From NCBI GenBank assembly GCA_039707655.1, contig CM077672.1:200546537-200610536 (forward strand): a stretch of DNA of 64,000 bases, in the 5' to 3' direction. Numbering within the stretch: position 1 is the first letter of the stretch; every line of letters starts with the position of its first letter. The position numbers and the translations under genes are program-made. Below, piece by piece: positions 54,670 to 64,000 of the stretch. This DNA is from Elymus sibiricus (taxonomy: Eukaryota; Streptophyta; Magnoliopsida; Poales; Poaceae). The notes under the pieces are model-generated. The model was given only the letters and a program-made list of their open reading frames with translations, was not told where the DNA came from and searched no databases.

Positions 54670-57600
54670 GCATCCCCAAGCTTAATTCCTGCTCGTCCTC
54701 GAGTAGGTAAATGATAAAAAAGATAATTTTTGATGTGGAATGCTACCTAGCATAATCTTGATCATATAATATATTCATGGCATGAATATTAAGACACGAG
54801 TGATTCAAAGCTATAGTCTATAATTTGACATAAAGACATCAATACTCAGGCATCCCAACAAACAATCATGTCTTTCAAAATATCAACGCTAAAGAACGTT
54901 ATCCCTACAAAATCATATAGTCTTGTCATGCTCCATCTTCTTAAGACAAAGTATTTATCATGCACAACCCCGATGACAAGCCGAGCAATTGGTTCATACT
55001 TTTTAACGTGCTTCAGCTTTTTCAACCCCCACGCAATACATGAGCGCAAGCCATGGATATAGCACTATGGGTGGAATAGAATACGGTGGTAGAGATTAAT
55101 ATGGAGAAGATAAATAGGAAGAAAGTCTCACATCAACGCGGCTAATCAACGGGCTATGGAGATGCCCATCAATTGATATCAATGCGAGGAGTAGGGATTG
55201 CCATGCAACGGATGCACTAAGAGCTATAAGTGTATGAAAGCTCAGCATGAAACTAAGTGGGTGTGCATCCAACTTGCTTGCTCGAAGACCTTGGGCATTT
55301 GAGGAAGCCCATCATCGGAATATACAAGCCAAGTTCTATAATGAAAAATTCCCACTAGTATATGAAAGTGACAACATAGGAGACTCTCTACATGAAAAAC
55401 ATGGTGCCACTCTGAAGCACAAGTGTGGTAAAAGGATAGTAACATTGCCCCTTCTCTCTTTTTCTCTCATTTGTTTCACTTTTTTTTCTTCTTTTTTTCT
55501 TTTTTTTGTTGGGCTCTTTTTGGCCTCTTTTTTTTTCTTTTTTTTATTTTCGTCCGGAGTCTCATCCCGACTTGTGGGGGAATCATAGTCTCCATCATCC
55601 TTTCCTCACTGGGACAATGCTCTAATAATGATGATCATCACACTTTTATTTACTTACAACTCAATATTACAACTCGATATCTAGAACAATATGACTCTAT
55701 ATGAATGCCTCTGGCAGTGTACCAGGATGTGAAATGATCTAGCGTAGCAAAGATATCAAAAAATGGACAAGCCATGAAAATATCATGCTAGCTATCTTAC
55801 GATCATGCAAAGCAATATGACAATGAATGCTCAAGTCATGTATATGATGATGATGGAAGTTGCATGGCAATATATCTCGGAATGGATATGGAAATGCCAT
55901 AATATATAGGTAGGTATGGTGGCTGTTTTGAGGAAGATATAAGGAGGCTTATGTGTGATAGAGCATATCATATCACGGGGTTTGGATGCACCGGCGAAGT
56001 TTGCACCGACTCTCAAGGTGAGAAAGGGCAATGCATGGTACCGAAGAGGCTAGCAAATTGCGGAAAGGTGAGAGTGCGTATAATCCATGGACTCACATTA
56101 TTAGTCATAAAGAACTCACATACTTATTGCGAAAATTTATTAGCCCTCAAAGCAAAGTACTACTATGCATGCACCTAGGGGGATAGATTGGTAGGAAAAG
56201 ACCATCGCTCATCCCCGACCGCCACTCATAAGGAAGACAATCAATAATAAATCATGCTCCAACTTCTTAGCATAACAAGAGACTATACGTGCATGCTTCG
56301 GGAATCACAAACCTTAACACCAATATTCCTACTGAACCACAATCATTCACTAGTACCTCCCACATATTACCATCTCTATGTCGCAAAACTATTGCAAGGA
56401 ATCAAACATATCATATTCAGTGATCTACAAATTTTATGTAGGATTTTATGACTAACCATGCGAATGACCAATTCCTGTTAACTCTCTAAATAAATATAAG
56501 TGAAGCATGAGAGTTTAATTCTTTCAACAAAAGACCACGCTCTAATAATTATAAGTGAAGCTAAAGAGCATTCTACAAATAACGGTTTTCTATATGTAGA
56601 GAAACAGACATCCAAACTTCAAATGATATAAGTGAAGCACATGAAGCATTCTATAAAGCCATACTCAAAAGATATAAGTGAAGTGCAAAGAGCATTCTAT
56701 AAATCAACCAAGGACTATCTCATACCAGCATGGTGCATAAAATAAAAGGGAAAAATAAACACAAAAGACGCTCCAAGAATTTACGCATATCATGTGAACA
56801 AAACAAAAACCGAGACATACCGATAATTGTTGAATAAAGATGGGATGTCTTTCGGGGCATCCCCAAGCTTAGACGCTTGAGTCTCCTTGAATATTTACTT
56901 GGGGTGCCTTGGGCATCCCCAAGCTTGAGCTCTTGCCTCTCCTCATTCTTCTCATATCAATACCACCTCGATCTTCGAACACTTCATCCACACAAAACTT
57001 AACCGAACTTTTTATTAGCGCGGTTAGTACATATAACATCAAATCCCATCATGTCCTGCTGTAACATTATTGTATAATTATAATCAAACATTACCCACTA
57101 TATTATATCACAATTCTATGGCTCCCAAGTCAATGGGGCTCAACAAGATTTCAAACATAAGAAAATAACGAAACTATAACAGCAATATGTGAAAACAGGA
57201 CAATCTGTAAAGATGCAGATGGTACATTTAATTCTGTAACTTAAAAAAATCTGAAAAATTAGGAAAAATAAATAATTTGCATAGCAGTACTGTGTAAGAA
57301 TTTCAGAATTTTTTCATGTTCCAGTAAAAAATTTAAATTCACGCACTACAGCAAAAGTTTCTGTTTTTGCACTGCACATACCAAACAAGCAATTTAAACA
57401 TCCTAACGGTAAATCTTGGCACATTATTTTTATAATACAATGGATTTGTACAAGGGGATAATTATTCTTGTTGAAAAGTTTCTGCAATTCAAGATTCACA
57501 AAGTTTCCATGGGCATGAACAAAGTTCAAGGCATTCTCCCGCTTCCACGGTGCTCGTCTTTCTTACTTTCACTTTTCTTTTTGTAAAGTTTTTAGGTTCC

Positions 57601-57984
57601 CCTATATATTTTTTTTGTTTTTAAACTTTTGAAAAGCACACAACAGAATAAAATGACTCTCTAAAACTTCCGGGTTGTCTCCCAGGCAGCGCTTTCTTTA
57701 AAGCCATTAAGCTAGGCATAAAGTGCTCAAGTAATTGATCCACCCAGATCCCAAGGTATATCAAAGCCAATTTTAATTAACAATGATTTGTAATTTAGTA
57801 GTGAGCACAAAGCAATATATATCATGCAATGACGAAGTCTAACTCTTTTCCTATGCATCGGCATGTCATAAAAGAACAATTCATGCACATCAAGTAAAGG
57901 CCAATACATCGCATAAACAGTTTCTTGCAATTTTATCGTATTGGAAACATAGAGAGGCGGAGATGTAGTTCCTCTCTCATAATA
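54670..57984 (-). other. E7 3' non-coding region
   Basis: AT-rich with no supported coding block. It includes a pyrimidine-rich tract at about 55454-55552 and repeated phrases such as 'gatataagtgaag'. Positions 54670-56160 and on to about 57000 are closely similar to the corresponding parts of E6. Confidence 0.75.
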
Positions 57985-59073
57985 ATTTCAAGTAGGAGCA
58001 GCAAGCACATGCATATCATATTTATTAAAATCATCATGTGTAATAGTAAAACGCAACCCATTAATGTAATCCTTAATAAGAGCAAACTTCTCCGATATAG
58101 TGTAGTTGGGAGAATTCAAAAAGATAATAGGACTCTCATGTGTGGGTGCAATAGCAACAATTTCATGATTATCATAAGGAACTATAGCAAGCTCATCTCC
58201 ATAAACATAATTCAAATTGGCATCATGGCCACAAGCATATCAAGCATCAATTTCATCAAAAAGGGATATTTCAAACGAATCAAAGGGATCATAGCAACCA
58301 TCATAGCATTCATCCTTCGGTAAGCACGAAGGGAAATTAAACAATGTATGAGTTGAAGAGTTACTCTCATTAGAAGGTGGGCATGGGTAGCTAATCCGCT
58401 CTTCCTCCTTTTGTTTTTTGCTCTCCTCCTCATCTTTTTCATCTAATGAGCTCACAATTTCAGCAATTTCTTCTTCCATAGTTTCCTGCAAAATATTAGT
58501 ATCCTCTTGGACAGCGGAGGAGTCCTCAATATATCCTTTAACATAAGCATTAGAAGCATAGTTTTCATAGAAATATTTTAGTATGGCAAAATTTTCAGAT
58601 TTGTAAAAAGTAGCATCATACTTTTTAATCAAAGAAGCAATTTCATAAGCACCCTTAAAAGCAACAAATTCTTCAATTCGTTCAATATCATAGTAACTAT
58701 AAACACCTTTAGCATAAGAAGATATGATTCCATTATCACTAAACTCACATTGGTAGGGAAGGTGTTTCTTAGGGTCTTCACAACAACAAGTAAAATCATG
58801 TATTTCGCATAAATTCCAAGCATATCAATGCATAGTATTAATATGATTCCATATAAGTTTCCCTTTTTGAGATAAGCGGTGTAGCACAAAATGAGCATGC
58901 TCATCTAATGATTTTCCCTCAACTAAGCTAGTTGGGTTTTCAGCACGAGCACATAGGGATCGAAAATGATCCAAGTAGAAAGCTTCAGCAGTATGATAGA
59001 TTTTGGGTGGTTCTTCAACAATTGGTTTAGCAGGTACAACTAATTTTTTTGGTATTTTACGTTTCCTACCCAT
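57985..59073 (-). pseudogene. E7 gag-like ORF remains
   Basis: On the minus strand it starts MGRKRKIPKKLVVPAKPIVE and continues with YHTAEAFYLDHFRSLCARAE, the N-terminal region seen in Athila-type Triticeae elements. It then runs through several frames: MIKKYDATFYKSENFAILKY, an acidic stretch, and ISEKFALIKDYINGLRFTI up to HVLAAPT at about 57988. Stop codons and frameshifts (first stop near 58825) show that it is broken. It has no enzymatic domain. Confidence 0.72.
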
Positions 59074-59164
59074 AACTAAAGATAGAAAACAAGAGCACAA
59101 AATAAAAACTACTTAGTGATAAAGCAAACAAGCACACACGAGAATATCAACCCCACGCTATTGC

Positions 59165-59182
59165 TCCCCGGCAACGGCGCCA
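59165..59182 (-). other. E7 primer-binding site, tRNA-Asp
   Basis: The minus strand reads tggcgccgttgccgggga, a full 18-base complement to the plant tRNA-Asp 3' end. It lies 11 bases inside the 5' LTR end. Confidence 0.85.
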
Positions 59183-59193
59183 GAAAAAGGTCT

Positions 59194-60689
59194 TGATAAC
59201 CCACAAGTATAGGGGATAAATTGTAGCTTTTTCGATAAATAAGAGTGTCGAACCCAACGAGGAGCTAAAGGTAGAATTAATATTCCCTTCAAGTTCTATC
59301 GACCACCGATACAACTCTACGTGCACTTAACATTCGCTTTACCTAGAACAAGTATGAAATTATTTTGCGGGTGTAAGGATAAGACTAGAAGTACTTAACG
59401 AGAATAAAACTAGGAGTAATTTGCGAGATAATAACAGTTAGTTGTTTAGTAGAAAGCTTTTTGTAACACAAGAGAAAGATTTGTCCATAGGCAATCGATA
59501 ACTAGACCGGTAATCATTATTGCAATTTTATATGAGGGAGAGGCATGAGCTAACATACTTTCCATAATTGGATCATATGCACTTATGATTGGAACTCTAG
59601 CAAGCATCCGCAACTACCAAAGATCATTAAGGTAAAACCCAACCATAGCATTAAGTAACAAGTCCTCTTTACTCCCATACCCAACAACCCCCTTACTCGG
59701 GTGTAAGCTTCTGGCACTCTAGCTGCCCAGTATAAGAGAATTATGAACGTATTGCAAACCCTACAACGGGAATCCCTCATGCTTGCGCGACTCGGAGGGC
59801 ACCATAGGACATCACCAAAATAAAATATACAACTCAAACCAATCACGATCATCAATCAACCCATAGGACAAAACGAATCTACTCAAACATCATAGGATGT
59901 CAACACATCATTGGATAATAATATGTAGCATTAAGCACCATGTTTTAGTAGAGATTACAGCAGGGAGAAGAGGTGTTACACCACTGCATAGAGGGGGAGA
60001 GAGTTTGTGGTGACAGCGGCGAAGTTGTTGGTGTAGATCGCCGTCACGATGATTGCCCCGGCGGCGTTCCAGCACCACCGGGAGAGAGGGGGAGAGAGCC
60101 TCCCTCCTTCTTCTTGCTTGGTCTCCCCCCTAAATGGGAGGAGGTTTTCCTCTCTGGTCCTTGGCCTCCATGGCACCCGGAGGGGCGGGAGCCCCTCCGA
60201 GATTGGATCTCTCTCTCTCTATTCTCTTCTGTTTCGCGTTCCTATTTTCTGGCCTTTCACCGTTTCTTAAATTCCCGGAGATCCGTAACTCCGATCGGGC
60301 TGAAATTTTACACGATTTTTTTCCCAATATCTTCCTTGCGGCCAAAGAAGAGCCCCAACCGACTTAGGGTGTGCCCACGAGGCACCACGGCGCTGCTGGG
60401 GGGTGGTGCGCCAAGGTGGCTTGTGGAGGCTGTGGGCCTCCGTTTGCGTTGATTCCACCTCCCAAAAATCACATATAAATAATTCTCCGTAAAATTTTAT
60501 TGCATTTGGACTTCGTTTGATATGGATTTTCTGTGAAACAAAAAACAAGCAGAAAACAGGAACTGGCAATGGGCACTGGATCAATATGTTAGTCCCAAAA
60601 ATAATATAAAATGTTGCCAAAAGTATATGAAAGTTGTAGAATATTGGCATGAAACAATCAAAAATTATAGATACGATGGAGACGTATCA
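59194..60689 (-). repeat. E7 5' LTR (1496 bp)
   Basis: This is the partner of 53169-54669, with matching ends TGATACGTC...GGTTATCA on the minus strand. It is followed by the right copy of the target duplication (catgc). Confidence 0.88.
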
Positions 60690-62043
60690 CATGCCCCTAG
60701 GGGGAGGTTGGTAGGAGTTAACCATCGCGCGCCCCCGACCGCCACGCAAAGGAAGACAATCAAAAATAAATGATGCTCCAACTTCTTAGCATAACGACAG
60801 ACCATACGTGCATGCTTCGGGAATCACAAACCTTAACACCAATATTTTTACTAAACCACAATTATCTACTAGCACCTCCCACATATTACCATCTTAATAT
60901 CGCAAAACTATTGCAAGGAATCAAACTTATCATATTCAGTGATCTACATGGAAGTTTTTATTATATCCCTCTTGAATACCTATCATATTAGGACCAAATT
61001 CATAACCCATGCATATTACCATTGCTTTTTATTAGACTCTCAAAAAGATATAAGTGAAGCATGAGATTGCAACTATTTCTTTAAAATATAACCACCGCCG
61101 TGCTCTAAAAGATATAAGTGAAGCACATAGAGTATTCTAACAAATCACGAATAATGTGTGTCCCTCTCAAAAAGGTGTATTCAGCAAAGATGATTGTGAC
61201 AAACTAAAAAGCAAACAAACTATAGCACAAGACGCTCCAGGTAAAACACATATCATGTGATGAATAAAAATATAGCTCCAAGTGAGTTACTGATAGATTG
61301 TAGACGAAAGAGGGGATGCCATCCGGGGCATCCTCAAACTTAGACGCTTGAATCTTCCTTGAATATTACCTTGGGGTACCTTGGGAATCTCCAAGCTTAG
61401 GCTCTTGCTGCTCCTTTTTCCTTTATCCATCGTAGTCTCGCCCAAAACTTGAAAACTTCAGCACACAAAACTCAACAGAAACCTCGTGAGATCCGTTAGT
61501 ATAACAAATAAATCTTAAACTTTAGGTACTGTTGTAAATTGATTCATATTTAATATTGGCATGATGCTACTGTACTCCAACTTCTCCATGACTCATACCC
61601 CCCGATACGATCCATAGATTCATCAAAATAAGCAAACTATGCAAGAAAAATAGAATCTGTCTAAAACAGAACAGTCTGTAAAGATCTATTTATAAGCCAT
61701 ACTTTTGTAACTTCAAAAATTCTGAAAAATTAGTAAAACGTAAAAAAAAAATATAACAATACTATGTAAAAATTTCATATTTTTCTGACGCTCCAGTACA
61801 GAATCAAAAATCGAATACTGCACGCAAAACTTTCTGTTTTCCAAACAACATCAATTATACTATCATCCAAAGGCATTACTTGGCACAAACACTAATTAAA
61901 ATATAAAAACACAATCATAACAGAGGACACAATTGTGTAAACACACAAGAACAGAAAGTAAAACAAAAAAATATTTTATTCATTGGGTTGCCTCCCAACA
62001 AGCGCTATTGTTTTATGGCCCTAGCTCGGCATAATGCATAGTT
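60690..62043 (-). other. E6 non-coding region right of E7
   Basis: No coding block. It resumes exactly where E6 was interrupted at 53163; the equivalent uninterrupted sequence can be read in E7 at about 56140-56300. A conserved 'ggttgcctccca' block near 61985 corresponds to 'ggttgtctccca' near 57673 in E7. Confidence 0.75.
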
Positions 62044-62691
62044 TCAAGTGTTGTCATCCTTCAAATTAATTCCATATGTGGCCCTCATAATAGATTCATA
62101 TGGTGGCTTAATTTTGTTTCTAGGGAATTGTTCCATCCCTTTCTTTAATGGAAATTGAAATCTTATATTACCTTCTTTCATATCAATAATAGCACCTATG
62201 GTTCGTAGGAAAGGCCTACCAAGTATTATAGGACAAGACGGATTACATTCAATATCAAGAACAATAAAATCCACAGGCACATAATTTCCATTAGCAAGAA
62301 TAAGCACATCATTTATTCTACCAAATGGTTTTTTAATAGTGGAATCCTCTAGATGCAAATTAAGGGAACAAGGATCCATATCGGTGAGACCTAGCACGTC
62401 ACATAAAGATTTTGGTATAGTAGACACGCTAGCACCTAGATCACATAAAGCATTGCATTCATAATCTTTAATTTTGACTTTAATAGTGGGTTCCCATTCA
62501 TCTTGTAATTTTCTAGGAATTGAAACTTCTAACTCAAGTTTTTCCTCATGAGCTTTTATCACAGCTTCTACAATATGTTTAGTGAAAGCTTTATTTTGTT
62601 CATAGGCATTAGGTGAATTAATCATGAATTGCAACAAGAAAATACACTCAATTAAAGAACAATTATCATAATTAAAGTCCTTGTAAACCAA
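62044..62691 (-). CDS. E6 aspartic protease, Athila type
   Basis: A 215-codon ORF with the protease active site as NALCDLGASVSTIPKSLCDV (DLG in place of DTG/DSG), a beta-hairpin region, and the later motif CPIILGRPFLRTIGAIIDM. This is the usual Athila protease pattern. The N-terminal part belongs to the gag-protease polyprotein, with a frame change at about 62700. The usual RT start does not follow; the sequence becomes non-coding instead. Confidence 0.85.
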   Translation of the reverse strand: MVYKDFNYDNCSLIECIFLLQFMINSPNAYEQNKAFTKHIVEAVIKAHEEKLELEVSIPRKLQDEWEPTIKVKIKDYECNALCDLGASVSTIPKSLCDVLGLTDMDPCSLNLHLEDSTIKKPFGRINDVLILANGNYVPVDFIVLDIECNPSCPIILGRPFLRTIGAIIDMKEGNIRFQFPLKKGMEQFPRNKIKPPYESIMRATYGINLKDDNT

Positions 62692-62711
62692 AGTAGTGGG
62701 TGCATCACTAT

Positions 62712-63131
62712 TTAAAGTTTTGCCGCTCCAAACCCACTTTTTTCATTTTTATCATTAGGATCATCACCCTCCAAATAATTGGGACGCTTTCTAGCTAAAG
62801 TTGACTCATCTCCAGTTCCTTTTTCATCAAGTTTTATGTTACTAATTAAAGAATCAATAGGGGTGATGCCAATAATTTCAATATGTTCATCATTACTAGA
62901 TTGTGACTCGGGTTTAGCAGCCATCTTATTCACTAGAGTTGTTTGTTTATCCGAAATCTTTCCTAGCAAATTTTCAGTATTAGCAAGTTGAGCCTGAAGG
63001 CTGGATACTTCTAAATTGACATCTTCAAGTTGTTTAAGCATCCAACAAGATAGAGTGCTCCTTAAGCTCTTCGGAAAAGAATTTATTATGCTCATATTGT
63101 GAAGATATAAAACTCTTAGTGACATTTTCAA
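62712..63131 (-). pseudogene. E6 gag C-terminal remnant
   Basis: The ORF contains a short helical stretch (LEVSSLQAQLANTENLLGKI) and a charged tail (STLARKRPNYLEGDD) that precedes the protease in Athila-type elements. The capsid region that should come first is missing: only about 200 bp separate this ORF from the primer site. Confidence 0.7.
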
Positions 63132-63327
63132 TCTCAGACAATCTTTTGTTATAGAAACTATCGCAAAATTCCTCTAGCGATATAATAACAGAGCAAGAAA
63201 ATCAAGCAAGCAAAAATATTTGTGTGTTTTTGTAAAAAAAAATAGAAGTGGGAGAGATGAAAATGAGAGCCAAATGCAAATAAAAGGCAAATAAAGTAAA
63301 TGCAAGTGGATGATAGTTTGTGATGTC

Positions 63328-63345
63328 TCCCCGGCAACGGTGCCA
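63328..63345 (-). other. E6 primer-binding site, tRNA-Asp type
   Basis: The minus strand reads tggcaccgttgccgggga, matching the tRNA-Asp complement with one change. It lies 18 bases from the LTR, a wider gap than in E4 and E7 (10-11 bases). Confidence 0.75.
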
Positions 63346-63363
63346 GAAATTCTTCCAGCTACT

Positions 63364-64000
63364 TGTGGACTGCGTTGGTATTTCCCCGAAGAGGAGAGGA
63401 TGATGCAGTATAGTAGAGATAAGTATTTCCCTTAGTTAAGAACCAAAGTTATCAATCCAGTAGGAGAACCACACAGAACCTCGCTAGCAACACCTACACA
63501 CACAAAAGCAAACACTCTCACCCAACGCAAATAAGAGGGTTGTCAATCCTCTTAGCGGTTATTTGCAAGGATTAATTCTGATAGTGATAGATAGATAAAG
63601 TAAACAACAAAAGAAAATAAAAGTAAATAAATTGCAGCAAGGTATTTTTGGATTTTAATATATGATAAAAGTAGACCCGGGGGCCATAGTTTTCACTAGA
63701 GGCTTCTCTCTCGAACACATAGCATACGGTGGGTAAACAAATTACTGTTGGGCAATTGATAGAAAAGCAAATAATTATGACGGATTCATGGCAATGATCA
63801 TGTATATAGGCATCACGTCTGAGACAAGTAGGCCGACTCCTGCCTGCATCTACTACTATTACTCCACCCATCAACCGCTATCCAGCATGCATCTAGGGTA
63901 TTAAGTATAAAACAGAGTAACGCCTTAAGCAAGATGACATGATGTAGACAAAGTAAACTCAAGCAATATGATTAAACCCCATCTTTTAGCCTTAATGGCA
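63364..64000 (-). repeat. E6 5' LTR, cut by window end
   Basis: Matches 50137-50775 closely. The rest of the LTR, its target duplication and the remaining part of the CACTA-type gene should follow beyond 64000. Confidence 0.87.

Larger units (their letters stand above)
53169..60689 (-). mobile_element. E7: Athila-like non-autonomous Gypsy element nested in E6
   Basis: Two LTRs (53169-54669 and 59194-60689) flank an internal region of 4.5 kb. The target duplication catgc is perfect at 53164-53168 and 60690-60694. The primer site for tRNA-Asp is at 59165-59182 and the polypurine region is next to 54670, so the element is in minus orientation. Internally there is only a gag-like pseudogene (57985-59073), with no protease, RT or integrase. 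Within the first 300 bp the LTRs differ at about 14 positions (about 95% identity). It resembles Sabrina-type elements in layout. Confidence 0.88.
50137..64000 (-). mobile_element. E6: Athila-like Gypsy element, non-autonomous, runs off the right edge
   Basis: The 3' LTR is 50137-51684 and part of the 5' LTR is 63364-64000. Between them, minus-strand order is tRNA-Asp primer site (63328-63345), gag tail, protease, long non-coding region and polypurine tract (around 51685-51705), with E7 inserted at 53169-60689. RT, RNase H and integrase are missing. Left flank ctact (50132-50136) is the expected target duplication. The protease type (CDLGASVSTIP) supports the Athila lineage, which includes wheat families such as Sabrina and WHAM. 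It interrupts the CACTA-type gene. Confidence 0.82.

Noticed and set aside
59165..59182. Possible tRNA gene piece
   Set aside because: It matches only the tRNA 3' end next to an LTR, so it is a primer-binding site; no cloverleaf surrounds it. The same holds for 24965 and 63328.

Overview
The window is plant nuclear DNA, most likely from a Triticeae grass (wheat, Aegilops or barley group). It is almost entirely transposable elements nested inside each other. Spliced GT-AG genes, plant TATA boxes, tRNA-Asp primer sites, Tat- and Athila-type Gypsy polyproteins, CACTA features and a Stowaway MITE all fit. I see no complete single-copy host gene. Family names such as Sabrina, WHAM or Tekay are from memory; the lineage calls rest on domains.

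Layout. Positions 1-26628 are four LTR retrotransposons stacked in one another: E1 (+, large-LTR Gypsy, enters from the left and ends at 3760), inside E2 (-, Tat-like, 3761-13043), inside E3 (+, Tat-like, 13044-24897), inside E4 (-, only 24898-26628 visible). E4 sits in a host segment that resurfaces at 26629-26894, 28158-28354 and 42706-50136. This host segment carries the pieces of a small ORF, a B3-domain pseudogene with a tandem duplication and a Stowaway MITE, an array of a recurring terminal-type motif, and a minus-strand CACTA-type gene ending in an Ulp1-like peptidase domain. It is best read as one CACTA-type element with captured genes. A solo LTR (26895-28157) and a full Tat-like element E5 (-, 28355-42705) interrupt the small ORF. 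E5 itself contains a one-ended CACTA fragment (34080-35174) with an array of palindromes. From 50137 to the right edge an Athila-like element E6 (-) cuts the CACTA gene, and a related element E7 (-, 53169-60689) is inserted in E6 with a perfect 5-bp target duplication.

How the parts work. E3 and E5 encode gag, protease, reverse transcriptase, a double RNase H region and integrase, all now broken by stop codons. E2 keeps gag and protease but has lost RT to integrase. E6 keeps a gag tail and protease only, and E7 a gag-like region only. The striking shared design is that E2, E3 and E5 each carry, between pol and the 3' LTR, an antisense multi-exon gene with a Transposase_28-type ('putative gypsy type transposon') domain, coiled coils in at least two of them, and a TATA box of its own.
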